From assembly GCA_009774235.1 (NCBI GenBank), contig VSNJ01000007.1, positions 1-56,525 on the forward strand: a DNA stretch of 56,525 nt, in the 5' to 3' direction. Shown piece by piece: positions 33,567 through 42,532 of this stretch. Source of the stretch: Lachnospiraceae bacterium (lineage in GTDB: Bacteria > Bacillota > Clostridia > Lachnospirales > Lachnospiraceae). Position 1 is the first letter of the stretch. Each line of letters starts with the position of its first letter. Made by a program: the position numbers and the translations under genes. The notes below the pieces were generated by a model. That model worked only from the letters and a program-made list of their open reading frames with translations. It was not told where the DNA came from and ran no database searches.

Positions 33567-34661
33567 TCAAACACCCCTTAAAACCTGTCCTAATGCCCCA
33601 AGCATTTCACTGTCAGTTACATCATCCCTTATAACAGCATTGCCCATTCCATCAAGCAGAATAAACTTAATCTTTCCAGCATCCATTTTCTTATCACTTT
33701 TTGATACCTTTAATATTTCTTCTGCACTAACTCCCTTTATATCCAGAGGCAGGTTTAACTCTTTTATTATTTTGCATATATCATTATAACCACTGCTGCC
33801 AATCATCCCACGTTCCATTGAAATATATGAAGCTGCCGCCATGCCTGCTGCCACACATTCACCATGCAGCATTGAAAAATCCATAAGCTTTTCAATAGCA
33901 TGTCCCAATGTATGTCCAAAGTTTAAAAGAGCACGTTCCCCTTTTTCTTCTGGGTCATTTTCCACAACAGCACGTTTAATTTCACAGCTTCCAGCAATTA
34001 TTTCTTCTAATACATTTGTATCACGTCTTTTTAATTTATCTATATTAGCACAAATATATCCAAAATATTTCATATCCTTAATAAGACCATGTTTTATTAT
34101 TTCACCAAAACCAGAGAAATATTGTGCATCTGTAAGTGTTTGCAATGTACTTGTATTTATATAAACAGCAGAAGGCTGGTGGAATGACCCTACCATATTT
34201 TTATATCCCCTAAAATCAACACCCGTCTTACCGCCAATACTGCTGTCAACCATAGCAAGAAGTGATGTAGGAAGCTGTATTACACGGATGCCACGCAGGT
34301 AAGTTGCAGCTGTAAACCCTGCAAGGTCTCCTGTAACCCCGCCTCCAAGTGCAAGGATTATATCTTTCCTGTCAAAATGCCCGCTTATAAGCTTTTCATA
34401 TAAATTGCCTACTATATCAAGATTCTTTGACTGCTCTCCTGCTTCAAATATAAATGATACAACTTTATCTGCATATTCTTTTGCGATATCCATGACAGTA
34501 TCTAAATAAAGGCTTCCTGTTGTACTGTCAGCAACTATGCACAGTTTACGGCAGCTGGTACCAAGTCCTTTTAAAATACCAGAAAGCCCTCTGTAGCTGT
34601 TTTCTATAGTTATATTATAAAGTGGTTTATTATTATAATGTACTGTAATTACCCTGCCCAT
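33567..34661 (-). CDS. aroB: 3-dehydroquinate synthase
   Basis: A 364-residue enzyme of the shikimate pathway that cyclises DAHP to 3-dehydroquinate using NAD and a divalent metal. Visible are the NAD-binding loop LALGGGVTGDLAGFTAATYLRG, the TSLLAMVDSSIGGKTGVD block and the metal ligands in FGEIIKHGLI and NFGHTLGHAIE. ATG 34661 follows AAGGAG, and the upstream in-frame ATG 34694 lies inside divIVA. Its location inside a division operon, between divIVA and lspA, is unusual; nothing suggests a division role. Confidence 0.96.
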   Translation of the reverse strand: MGRVITVHYNNKPLYNITIENSYRGLSGILKGLGTSCRKLCIVADSTTGSLYLDTVMDIAKEYADKVVSFIFEAGEQSKNLDIVGNLYEKLISGHFDRKDIILALGGGVTGDLAGFTAATYLRGIRVIQLPTSLLAMVDSSIGGKTGVDFRGYKNMVGSFHQPSAVYINTSTLQTLTDAQYFSGFGEIIKHGLIKDMKYFGYICANIDKLKRRDTNVLEEIIAGSCEIKRAVVENDPEEKGERALLNFGHTLGHAIEKLMDFSMLHGECVAAGMAAASYISMERGMIGSSGYNDICKIIKELNLPLDIKGVSAEEILKVSKSDKKMDAGKIKFILLDGMGNAVIRDDVTDSEMLGALGQVLRGV

Positions 34662-34680
34662 AACTTTTCTCCTTAACCAT

Positions 34681-35520
34681 TTATTCAGTATCAATAAATG
34701 TAAATGGTGTATCCTGTTCTTCCTCTATATCCTCTCCATTGCTGGATATTTCATCTGGCAGTACTTCCTCTGTAGCAGCACTGTCATCATTATTGCCATT
34801 ATCATTATTACCATTACTATTATTTACAGTATTGTTCCATGAGAAATTTGTTTCTTCTTCATTTTCATTTATATCTTTATCTATTACATTATTTATATCA
34901 GGTATTTCTAATTTAAAACCATCACTTTCAAGAAGTTCCATCTGTGATGATACAAGGTTTTTAAGCTGTGAATAATAACTGTTATAACTTTTTACAAGAT
35001 TGCCCATGCATTTCTGTACATCCTCAAAATCATGGCGTGCCTTTAATTTAGTTATTTCAGCCTGTGCCTTTGCGTCCGTCATAATCAGGTCAGACTGTAT
35101 TCTGGCCTCCTCAAGGAGAGATTCTGCTTTCTCCCTGGTTTCTGACATAAGTGTATCCGCCTCTGTTCTTGTATTATTCCTTAAAGCATCAGTTTCAGCT
35201 TTTGCATTATTTAAAAGCGTATCTGCCTTTTCCTTAGTTTCTTTTATAAGTTTAGCTGCTTCTTCTTTGGCAGCTTCCTGTGTTTCCGTAGAAGTTTTTT
35301 CTGCAAGTATAAGTGCCTTCTGCAGTGTATTTTCCATTTGTTTATAATATTGTACCCCGTCACTCAGTGAAGCAACTTTGTCTTTTAAATCCTTATTTTC
35401 TTTATAAAGGATTTCAAAACTTTGGTACACAGAATCCAGAAAATCATCTGTATCCTTTTTATTATAACCACCCATTGTAGTCTTAAGCATACGGTTACGT
35501 ATATCGCTTGGTGTAAGCAT
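34681..35520 (-). CDS. divIVA: DivIVA cell-division/polarity protein
   Basis: A 279-residue coiled-coil protein that recognises curved membrane at poles and septa. The N-terminal lipid-binding head is LTPSDIRNRMLKTTMGGYNKKDTDDFLD (residues 2-30 approximately), followed by a long coiled coil with a repeated alternation of ADTLL and AETDAL-type heptads to about residue 200. The last ~75 residues are acidic and Asn-rich low complexity, likely disordered. It is expected to position Min proteins, which are encoded in the next cluster. GGAGG precedes the start. Confidence 0.93.
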   Translation of the reverse strand: MLTPSDIRNRMLKTTMGGYNKKDTDDFLDSVYQSFEILYKENKDLKDKVASLSDGVQYYKQMENTLQKALILAEKTSTETQEAAKEEAAKLIKETKEKADTLLNNAKAETDALRNNTRTEADTLMSETREKAESLLEEARIQSDLIMTDAKAQAEITKLKARHDFEDVQKCMGNLVKSYNSYYSQLKNLVSSQMELLESDGFKLEIPDINNVIDKDINENEEETNFSWNNTVNNSNGNNDNGNNDDSAATEEVLPDEISSNGEDIEEEQDTPFTFIDTE

Positions 35521-35553
35521 AGTCCAATTACCTCCTCTTAGGTGTAGTTATCC

Positions 35554-36357
35554 TTAAATGTATTGTTTAACTGTTATATGGTAACGTCCTTTCTTAGTTA
35601 CAGACTGTGACAGCTCTATTTTATATTTTCCATATCCCCTTATAGAAATAACATCCCCGTCAGAAATATTCTTAGAGCCTTCAGTACAACAGCACCCATT
35701 CAGAAATATGCTGCCCTCTTTTACAAGCGCCAGGCATTTTGAACGTGATGTCTTTACAGCAACGGAGACAACTGCGTCTAAACGCATTGAAGATACACTT
35801 CCAGCTATATCTTTGTACTCTTGCCCATATTCCAGCAGAGTACCATCTGTAATTTCTGCATGTACAGCTGTATGGCGTATTCTTGTAATATCTATAAGAA
35901 GTGGTGTTTTATCATTACGGCAGAATATATAACCAGATAACAGCTGGTTCTTCCCTTCTCTCTTTATTATAATATCCCCAATCTGGTCCCTTTCAATACC
36001 AATATTCATTACAGTGCCCAGAAAATCCCTGTGGGTAAGTACATCACAGAATTTGTAGTTTACTGGACTTATCCTGACACAATCTATCGGAAAATCTTCA
36101 TACCCTGCCATTTTATATAAGGTATCTGGAAGAAAACAAGCCATCTGCCTTTCTGCATATGGATAGCCGCCAAAAGTAATTACATAATTCTTAACCAGTT
36201 CTCCAGTAATGCCTTTGTCTTCTAAAAGCTTATACATAAGCCCCATTTCATTAAGCCCTGCAAAACTACTAAATGTAGGAGTGCCCCGTCTGTCTGCAAG
36301 CTTCATTAAATCATCAAAGTGGCGGTACAGTATCTGTTTTTCCTTTGATAAATCCAT
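35554..36357 (-). CDS. ylmH: YlmH S4-domain RNA-binding protein
   Basis: A 267-residue protein of the division-linked YlmH family: an N-terminal segment with HFDDLMKLADRRGTPTFSSF, a central domain containing RDFLGTVMNIGIERDQIGDI, and a C-terminal S4 domain (RLDAVVSVAVKTSRSKCLALVKEGSIFLNG). YlmH relatives bind ribosomal RNA and are linked to rescue of stalled nascent chains. ATG 36357 follows AAGGGG. The open frame reaches 14 codons further but overlaps yggT. Confidence 0.92.
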   Translation of the reverse strand: MDLSKEKQILYRHFDDLMKLADRRGTPTFSSFAGLNEMGLMYKLLEDKGITGELVKNYVITFGGYPYAERQMACFLPDTLYKMAGYEDFPIDCVRISPVNYKFCDVLTHRDFLGTVMNIGIERDQIGDIIIKREGKNQLLSGYIFCRNDKTPLLIDITRIRHTAVHAEITDGTLLEYGQEYKDIAGSVSSMRLDAVVSVAVKTSRSKCLALVKEGSIFLNGCCCTEGSKNISDGDVISIRGYGKYKIELSQSVTKKGRYHITVKQYI

Positions 36358-36374
36358 TGTATTATACCCCTTAT

Positions 36375-36641
36375 CTAATGTTCCATAATGTATGAACACA
36401 CACCACCCATATAAAATAAAACTATAAGCAGTATATATGGGCTTATATCTGTCTTAAAACACTTGAGAACAGAATGTTTTACAATCTTTTGTACTGGAAC
36501 AAGCACAGGTGCTGTCATAATATCTATAATATATTTTACAAATACACCAAATGGTAATATATTCTTTATAAGATAAAGCAAGACAAATATTTCCAGAACC
36601 ATAAAAAATATATTAAAACAATATGCTATATAATAAAGCAT
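36375..36641 (-). CDS. YggT-family membrane protein
   Basis: An 88-residue protein with two hydrophobic segments (residues about 5-30 and 65-85) flanking an amphipathic loop with VPVQKIVKHS. It is the usual companion of sepF and ylmH in Gram-positive division clusters, and its exact role is unknown. It starts 3 bp after the sepF stop, with AAGGAG before its ATG. Confidence 0.88.
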   Translation of the reverse strand: MLYYIAYCFNIFFMVLEIFVLLYLIKNILPFGVFVKYIIDIMTAPVLVPVQKIVKHSVLKCFKTDISPYILLIVLFYMGGVCSYIMEH

Positions 36642-36644
36642 AGG

Positions 36645-37232
36645 CTAAAACTCCTTGTTTAAAGTAGGAATATTTATACCTTCATCACTTGCTGCCACAT
36701 TTTTAATATAGTCACCTGATATATCAACACTCTTTGGTGAGAAAATAAAAATATATCTTGAGACCTGGCGCATATTTCCTGAAATTGAATATATACAGCC
36801 TGATATAAAATCCATAATCCTTTGTGCTTCTGTTATATCTATCCCTTCAAGGTTGACAACTACAGGCTGCCCATTTAAAAGGATTTCACATACCTGCTGT
36901 GATTCTCCAAAATTAGCAGGCTTTACAATATTTACCTCAAAGCCTGATGAAGCTACATGGATAGGTACAACTTTCCCTGGTGATGTATGTGCAGAGGTCT
37001 TTCTCTGGCTAAATGGCACAGGGTCATCATAAACACTGTCATAGTCATTCTGTGAGTATGATGATGCCGCTCTTTTATCTTCCTTCCGCTGCTCACGCTG
37101 GATGCGCTTTTCTTCACGTTTTAATTCCTTTTCATCATAATTATCATCATAATCATCATAAAAATCGTCTTCGTAATCATCCTCATCGGTTAACTTTAAG
37201 AAATTCATAAATTTATCTAAGCGGCCAGCCAT
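36645..37232 (-). CDS. sepF: Cell division protein SepF
   Basis: A 195-residue FtsZ-binding membrane anchor. The N-terminal amphipathic helix is MAGRLDKFMNFLKL. An acidic and then basic low-complexity linker covers about 15-95, and the C-terminal SepF domain includes PANFGESQQVCEILLNGQPVVVNL and RIMDFISGCIYSISG. SepF stacks into arcs on FtsZ filaments and helps septum formation. ATG 37232 follows GGAGG, and the open frame extends 22 codons upstream into yggS. Confidence 0.93.
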   Translation of the reverse strand: MAGRLDKFMNFLKLTDEDDYEDDFYDDYDDNYDEKELKREEKRIQREQRKEDKRAASSYSQNDYDSVYDDPVPFSQRKTSAHTSPGKVVPIHVASSGFEVNIVKPANFGESQQVCEILLNGQPVVVNLEGIDITEAQRIMDFISGCIYSISGNMRQVSRYIFIFSPKSVDISGDYIKNVAASDEGINIPTLNKEF

Positions 37233-37254
37233 ATTATCCTCCATTCCTGCGCAT

Positions 37255-37950
37255 TTAGCATATCGCAATATTCCTCTCTCCAAAGATTGCTGTTCCAACC
37301 CTTATATGGGTTGCGCCTTCTTCAATAGCAGTTTCAAAGTCATTTGTCATGCCCATTGAAAGAATATTCATGGAAACATTATCAATGTTTTTACTTCCAA
37401 TGTCAACAGATAAATCTTTCAAAGTCCTGAATATCATCCGGTTATTTCCGGCATTTTCGACAAACGGCGCTATTGTCATAAGCCCTTTAATATGAACATG
37501 TGGCAATACTGAAATTTTTCTTACAAGTTCTTCTGTTTCTCCAGTTTCCAGACCGAATTTCGTTTCTTCCTGTGCCACATTTACTTCGATAAGGATATTT
37601 GCATCTGTATTTTTCTTTACACATTCTGCTTCGATTGCTTCTGCAAGATGAAGGGAATCAACAGAGTGTATAAGTGCAGCACGCCCAACAACGTACTTGA
37701 CTTTATTAGTTTGTAAATGGCCAATAAAATGCCAGTTTATATCCTTTGGCATTATTTCATGTTTTTCCCTCATCTCTTGTGCTTTGTTCTCCCCAAATTC
37801 CCTTATGCCATATTCATAAGCCTCCTCTACCATCCTTACTGGTTTTGTCTTGCTTACGGCTATAAGCGTAACACTCCCATAACTGCGTCCCACCCTGTCA
37901 CATGCTGACTTTATCCTGTTTTCTACTATTGACAGATTTCCTTTAACCAT
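37255..37950 (-). CDS. PLP homeostasis protein, YggS/PROSC family
   Basis: A 231-residue PLP-binding barrel protein without catalytic activity in studied members. The PLP lysine is in LIAVSKTKP, followed by GENKAQEM, HFIGHLQTNK, GLMTIAPF and SMGMTNDFETAI blocks. It buffers free pyridoxal phosphate. ATG 37950 follows AGGAGG at 8 nt, and an in-frame GTG at 37959 overlaps that site. It links the HlyD-like gene to sepF, the standard Firmicutes order. Confidence 0.95.
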   Translation of the reverse strand: MVKGNLSIVENRIKSACDRVGRSYGSVTLIAVSKTKPVRMVEEAYEYGIREFGENKAQEMREKHEIMPKDINWHFIGHLQTNKVKYVVGRAALIHSVDSLHLAEAIEAECVKKNTDANILIEVNVAQEETKFGLETGETEELVRKISVLPHVHIKGLMTIAPFVENAGNNRMIFRTLKDLSVDIGSKNIDNVSMNILSMGMTNDFETAIEEGATHIRVGTAIFGERNIAIC

Positions 37951-37962
37951 TTCTGCCACCTC

Positions 37963-39366
37963 CTAATAAATAATATCATCCTCATTAATCATGCCAGGAT
38001 TTAAAATAATATGGTCATATGTTGAAAGGCCATATGTTGTATCTTTTGATACAATTACATATTCATTATTTGAATAAAGTTTTTCAACACGCCGGAATTC
38101 ACAAAATCCCTTGTTACAGTTATATACACCATCAAGCTTTGCAGTTTTGGCAAGTTTCATTGATTTAGTGCCTTCACTAGTACCTTGTATTATAGTAGTT
38201 CCAGCCGCAAAAAGGGAAGCATCAATATATACATCACCATTCTTGGTTTCATAATATATACCAGTTGCTTTAAATGTAGTTTCTTTAGTGCCATCCTTTT
38301 TGTATGTAAGAACCATTACCCCGTCACTTCCTTCCTCTCCACCTTTAGTGATATAATCTTTTGGGATTATATAAAATTTCTTTTTCAGTACAGAGGAAAC
38401 GGGGATTTTTAATCCATCAGCGCTGTTAAACTCTATTTCAATATCAAGATACCTGTTGTCAAGATAGCGTATCATATATTTATCAAAATCAAGCTTTGCA
38501 TAATATGAAGAGTCTATTATAAAAGTAGAAATACCAGCAGTTGTTTTAAGCCCGTCCTTTTTAAATTTAACAGGAATAGTAACTTTATCACTGACTTTTT
38601 TATACTGTTTGTCTGTAAGCGGCAGCACAACAGACCACTTTTCACTGTTGACAAGTTTGTATACTGCCTGTCCAGCTTCAACAGCTCCAGTACTTCTTAA
38701 CTGTTTCCAGTTATCAGTCATATTATTAAAAGTATCTTTGGTTATACCATCTATTGACAAGTCTTCAAGCCCATCTGAACAAAATGAGATAATTCCAGGT
38801 TTACTTGCTTTAACAAGCTGAAGTGATGAAGAACCTTTCTTTTTCTTCATTACTTTGTCAAGTTGTTCCAGAAGGCTTACTGTTGTCATTTTAAGAAGAG
38901 TGTTATCTATATTATATTTAAAATTCATTACATTGCCATATTCAGATAAATCAAAATTGTTCCTGAAACTAGCTATATCACTTCTAATTTCTCTTGTGTC
39001 TTCTTCTGAAAGGGAAATATCTTCTGTTTCAAGCACTGAAAGGCCATCAGCAAACTGCCCTGTTTCATCTATTGAATAAACAACAGTATTAGCTCCTATT
39101 TTGACCCCGTCACCAACATAATAATTTATATATCCTTTCTTCTTTGTACTGACAAGTAATTCATCCCTTATAATAATACCTCTTATAATTTCATCATCAG
39201 CAATCTCCGTTTCTGTTACTTCATATATCGAAATATGCTCTTTTGCCAGGGACTGTATAAACAGGACAAGAAGGCAGGCTGAAAAACCAATTAATATAAG
39301 TCCGGCAGCAAGACGTGGACGACGTTTCATTTTAACAACTTTTTTGTTCCGTTTATGTCCTGCCAA
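37963..39366 (-). CDS. HlyD-like membrane-anchored protein heading the division operon
   Basis: A 467-residue protein with a basic N-terminus, one transmembrane segment (LAAGLILIGFSACLLVLFI, residues about 20-38) and a long extracellular part. That part begins like an HlyD/RND adaptor (DDEIIRGIIIRDELLV, GYINYYVGDGVKIGANTVVY, a biotinyl-lipoyl-like hairpin) and has a central helical hairpin. No ABC or RND partner is nearby. It is co-located with the yggS-sepF operon, which suggests a cell-envelope role in division, but that is inference. The start is TTG, 5 nt after GGAGGGAGGAG. The promoter is at 39405-39433. Confidence 0.8.
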   Translation of the reverse strand: MAGHKRNKKVVKMKRRPRLAAGLILIGFSACLLVLFIQSLAKEHISIYEVTETEIADDEIIRGIIIRDELLVSTKKKGYINYYVGDGVKIGANTVVYSIDETGQFADGLSVLETEDISLSEEDTREIRSDIASFRNNFDLSEYGNVMNFKYNIDNTLLKMTTVSLLEQLDKVMKKKKGSSSLQLVKASKPGIISFCSDGLEDLSIDGITKDTFNNMTDNWKQLRSTGAVEAGQAVYKLVNSEKWSVVLPLTDKQYKKVSDKVTIPVKFKKDGLKTTAGISTFIIDSSYYAKLDFDKYMIRYLDNRYLDIEIEFNSADGLKIPVSSVLKKKFYIIPKDYITKGGEEGSDGVMVLTYKKDGTKETTFKATGIYYETKNGDVYIDASLFAAGTTIIQGTSEGTKSMKLAKTAKLDGVYNCNKGFCEFRRVEKLYSNNEYVIVSKDTTYGLSTYDHIILNPGMINEDDIIY

Positions 39367-39404
39367 AACGACTCCTCCCTCCAGATACGATATTTAACTC
39401 AATT

Positions 39405-39433
39405 ATTATAGACTTAAAAAAGACATTTGTCCA
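39405..39433 (-). promoter_or_regulatory. Promoter of the HlyD-like/yggS/sepF division operon
   Basis: Minus-strand -35 TGGACA (39433-39428), 17-bp spacer, -10 TATAAT (39410-39405). It overlaps the divergent promoter of the DUF378 gene at 39439-39446, so the two could interfere. Confidence 0.7.
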
Positions 39434-39438
39434 CCCTT

Positions 39439-39446
39439 GGTATAAT
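39439..39446 (+). promoter_or_regulatory. Extended -10 promoter of the DUF378 gene
   Basis: TGGTATAAT with consensus -10 at 39441-39446 and the TG extension. No good -35 is visible at 17 bp. The gene starts 80 bp downstream. Confidence 0.45.
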
Positions 39447-39526
39447 TTATTAATTTATTTTATACATATTTTTAACTTTCAAGGAAATGATTAGTATTGT
39501 AACATTAACAAAAAGGAGGAATTTGC

Positions 39527-39730
39527 ATGAAAGTTATTGATTATGTCCTGCTGACACTCGTTATAATTGGAGCAATTAACTGGGGGCTTATTGGATTTCT
39601 GGATTTTGACCTAGTACGTGTCATATTTGGCGATATGTCACTGCTGTCACGCATTATATATGCAGCAGTTGGAATCGGAGGCCTGTACGCAATAAGCTAT
39701 TATGGCCGTATCCATACAACCAGTGAATAG
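39527..39730 (+). CDS. DUF378 small membrane protein
   Basis: A 67-residue protein with two transmembrane segments (residues about 5-24 and 42-60). It has the DUF378 signature LTLVIIGAINWGLIGFLDFDLV and a C-terminal GGLYAISYYGR. Function unknown in this family. It has its own promoter and GGAGG site and is the only plus-strand gene between the two large minus-strand division clusters. Confidence 0.9.
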   Translation: MKVIDYVLLTLVIIGAINWGLIGFLDFDLVRVIFGDMSLLSRIIYAAVGIGGLYAISYYGRIHTTSE

Positions 39731-39787
39731 CCTGAAGTCTGTTGCTTAGCTGCACTGGAAACAGCAGGCATGTACCAGATAACCAAG

Positions 39788-39827
39788 AAGAGGGGGAAGT
39801 TCATTATAATGGACTTACTCCTCTTTG
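39788..39827. terminator. Convergent terminator between DUF378 and dacA
   Basis: Arms near 39790-39802 and 39815-39826 (AAGAGGGGGAAGT with ACTTACTCCTCTT, one mismatch) followed by TGCTTTT on the plus strand. The right arm overlaps the last codons of dacA. Confidence 0.6.
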
Positions 39828-40816
39828 CTTTTACCTTCCAGTCCAAGCAGGTAATTCATCTGGTCATACAAGCTGTATACATCACTTGCATGCATAATAA
39901 CTGAAATATAATTATTGCCGTCAGGCCCCGTTGAATAAAGAATAAGATTAGAACCAGCCATCTGTGTAGTGCCAGTTTTACCACCTGTCACTTTAACACC
40001 TTCTGGCGCTGTTTCGGTATTTAATTTATATTTTACAGTTGAGGTAAAAATCATTTCCTTTTTAGTCCCATCTGCCGATTTATATTTTGCTTTAACACTT
40101 CCCTGTTTTATAATATCATTAAATAAAGGGTAATCTGAGACAAGTTTATTAAAAACAAGATATAAATCATATGCAGTTGTATAGTGGTTGTCATTATGAA
40201 GGCCATGTGAATTAGTAAAATGGCTGCCTGCAGCTCCAAGCCCTGTCATTTCTTTATTCATAAGCTTTACAAATTCTTCTTCACTTCCAGATATATGTTC
40301 TGCAATAGCTATGCCTGCATCATTTCCTGAATATACCATAAATGCATAAAGCAGTTTTTTTAATTTAATTTGGTCGCCCTCCTCAAATCCACATAATTTG
40401 GCACCATATTCTGTTATATGGGACGCATTATAGCTTATTGTAACTATATCATCAAGATTTCCATATTTTAATACCAGAAGCGTAGTTACAATTTTAGTTA
40501 CACTGGCAGGATATAACCTTTTATATATATTCTGTGAATATACTACCTCATCTGTATCCGAATTTATAAGAAGTGCTGCGTCTGCTGGCAGGCTGCTATT
40601 CTCTTTGTCCTGTTCTGATACTGGTATAACACAGACATTCCCTGACAGATAGTCCTGGCTGTAATACTTAGAACTGTCATAAGATATGCCACTTGCTGGC
40701 AGTGTTATCCCATATTCTGTGAAAAAGTCTTTTTTATCTCCACATCCAGTAGTTAAAATGGCAAAAACTAAAATAACTGCTGCAAAACTGTATACCAGTT
40801 TTCTTTTTTTCCACAT
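39815..40816 (-). CDS. D-alanyl-D-alanine carboxypeptidase (DacA-like, S11)
   Basis: A 333-residue low-molecular-weight penicillin-binding protein that removes the terminal D-Ala from peptidoglycan pentapeptides. The three active-site motifs are SxxK in PASVTKIVTTLL, SxN in VYSGNDAGIA and KTG in TGGKTGTTQ. The N-terminus after ATG 40816 is a hydrophobic segment ending LTTGC, which resembles a lipobox, so it may be a lipoprotein rather than a C-terminally anchored enzyme. The open frame extends 28 codons upstream into mgsA without a ribosome site, and the site before 40816 (GAAAGG at 11 nt) is weak. Last gene of the mre-min cluster. Confidence 0.88.
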   Translation of the reverse strand: MWKKRKLVYSFAAVILVFAILTTGCGDKKDFFTEYGITLPASGISYDSSKYYSQDYLSGNVCVIPVSEQDKENSSLPADAALLINSDTDEVVYSQNIYKRLYPASVTKIVTTLLVLKYGNLDDIVTISYNASHITEYGAKLCGFEEGDQIKLKKLLYAFMVYSGNDAGIAIAEHISGSEEEFVKLMNKEMTGLGAAGSHFTNSHGLHNDNHYTTAYDLYLVFNKLVSDYPLFNDIIKQGSVKAKYKSADGTKKEMIFTSTVKYKLNTETAPEGVKVTGGKTGTTQMAGSNLILYSTGPDGNNYISVIMHASDVYSLYDQMNYLLGLEGKSKEE

Positions 40817-40850
40817 ATTAATCCATGCCTTTCTTAATCTGATGCCAGTA

Positions 40851-41264
40851 TTATTCCTGCATTTCTTCTTTCCTGAGTATTTCACGCCATTCAAGGTCAC
40901 CTCTGTCCAGTGCTTTTACAAGAAGTTCAGCAGTTGCAAGGTTTGTGGCAAATGGAATATTATATGTGTCACAAAGATGGATTGCATTATTTACATCTGG
41001 CTCATGTGACTTAGGAGACAACGGGTCCCTAAGGAAAATAACCATATCTATCTGGTTATGCTCTATCTGTGATGCAAGCTGCTGTTCACCTCCCAGATGT
41101 CCTGCAAGATATTTGTGTATATTAAGGTTAGTAACTTCTTCAATAAGTCTTCCTGTAGTCCCTGTTGCATAAATATTATGCTTACTTAAAATTCCCCTGT
41201 ATGCAATACAGAAATTCTGCATAAGGTTTTTCTTAGCATCATGTGCTACAAGTCCTATATTCAT
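40851..41264 (-). CDS. mgsA: Methylglyoxal synthase
   Basis: A 137-residue enzyme converting dihydroxyacetone phosphate to methylglyoxal and phosphate. Conserved blocks are IGLVAHDAKK (residues 3-12), ATGTTGR, GGEQQLA, FLRDP and HEPDVNA-like (HEPDVNNAIHLCD). It offers a low-phosphate bypass of lower glycolysis. Its location between rodA and dacA in a cell-shape cluster is common in Clostridia but functionally unexplained. Strong GGGGGTG ribosome site. Confidence 0.95.
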   Translation of the reverse strand: MNIGLVAHDAKKNLMQNFCIAYRGILSKHNIYATGTTGRLIEEVTNLNIHKYLAGHLGGEQQLASQIEHNQIDMVIFLRDPLSPKSHEPDVNNAIHLCDTYNIPFATNLATAELLVKALDRGDLEWREILRKEEMQE

Positions 41265-41320
41265 TTTAACACCCCCTGGTTATATATTAATATACTATAA
41301 CACCCCATATATTATAGTAT

Positions 41321-42520
41321 CTATAAATCTAAATCAACATCTATATCCCTGTCGGAATCACGCATTGTAAAGCCTGAATTACTTGTTCTGGCGGGCTGTA
41401 TACCTATATTCATAACAAGTCCTATACCAATCATGGATGATACCATGGAACTCAGCCCATTACTTAAAAACGGAAGCGGAAGCCCTGTATTGGGAAAAAT
41501 CCTCGTCGCAACACATATATTTGCGAAAACCTGGAACATAAACATTGCTGCTACCCCAAGTGCAATCATCTTTCCAAGAAAATCTTGTGCCTTTTTAGCA
41601 ACTGTAAAACATTTAAATATAATTATTGCAAAAAGAAGCAGTATAAGACAGCATCCTAAAAACCCAAACTCTTCCCCGGCTACAGACCATATAAAATCAC
41701 TTTCATTAACTGGCACTGAATTATAAACACGTGTTGCTCCCTCTTTGCCTCCATCCTGTATATATTTTCCATACAGTTTGCCAGAAGCGATTGCACGCAT
41801 ACATATATTCTGCTGCATATTGAGCTGGCCAGGGTCATCTTCTGGATGACGCCACGCATATATACGCCTGAACTGGTATCCTCTTAATATAAAATTGTCT
41901 GGCTGCTGTATATACCAGAACAACACAAGGCTTAGTGGCACACCCGATATTATTATTGGAGCTAGTATTTTATATGTTGTTCCTGCTGCAAATACCAGTA
42001 CCACCATAATAAACACTGCTACAAGGCTTGACGAAAGGTCTGGCTGCATTAAAATTACACCAACTGGCACCATTGTAGTAATTACAATTATAAACAGTGT
42101 GCTTACTTTGTCCACTTTATTCCTTAATTTTGAATATAGTGTGGCAAGTGTAAGTATTAATATAATTTTCATAAGCTCAACAGGCTGGAAAGTTATTGGA
42201 CCGAGCTTTATCCATCTCTTTACATCTGTATTATTACTTGTACCCAGTGGTGAATGTGTAGCAAGTGTAAGCAGTACACCACAGATATAGTAAATTGCTG
42301 TAAACTGGCATATAAAGTGGTAATCAAAAAGTGACAGTATCATTACTATAAAAAGCCCAAGTATAAGACCGGCTATTTGTCCTTTCATAAAGGACATACC
42401 TTTTTCTTCACCCCCTGCAAGTTTTACACAGAATGCACCAATAAGGCAGATAACAATTACTACACATAAAAGGGAAAAATTATATTTCTTCCAGTCGTAT
42501 TTTTTAATACGGTTAATCAT
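41321..42520 (-). CDS. rodA: SEDS peptidoglycan glycosyltransferase RodA
   Basis: A 399-residue membrane protein with about ten transmembrane helices. SEDS-family signatures are RWIKLGPITFQPVELMKI, a QPDLSSSL motif containing the catalytic-type Asp, and the C-terminal NTGLPLPFLSNGLSSMVSS. RodA polymerises glycan strands together with the class B PBP encoded upstream (mrdA), driving lateral wall growth guided by MreB. FtsW is the main alternative, but the mre-min setting favours RodA. AAGGAG precedes the start 12 bp after minE. Confidence 0.92.
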   Translation of the reverse strand: MINRIKKYDWKKYNFSLLCVVIVICLIGAFCVKLAGGEEKGMSFMKGQIAGLILGLFIVMILSLFDYHFICQFTAIYYICGVLLTLATHSPLGTSNNTDVKRWIKLGPITFQPVELMKIILILTLATLYSKLRNKVDKVSTLFIIVITTMVPVGVILMQPDLSSSLVAVFIMVVLVFAAGTTYKILAPIIISGVPLSLVLFWYIQQPDNFILRGYQFRRIYAWRHPEDDPGQLNMQQNICMRAIASGKLYGKYIQDGGKEGATRVYNSVPVNESDFIWSVAGEEFGFLGCCLILLLFAIIIFKCFTVAKKAQDFLGKMIALGVAAMFMFQVFANICVATRIFPNTGLPLPFLSNGLSSMVSSMIGIGLVMNIGIQPARTSNSGFTMRDSDRDIDVDLDL

Positions 42521-42532
42521 CTAAATACTCCT

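Noticed and set aside
33542..33574. lspA starting at GTG 33574 with an overlap of aroB
   Set aside because: No ribosome site stands at a usable distance, and the added residues are outside the family alignment. TTG 33541 has AGGAG.
37013..37210. His-rich short protein opposite sepF
   Set aside because: The His-rich run is antisense of the acidic GAT/GAA codons of the SepF linker. No translation signals.
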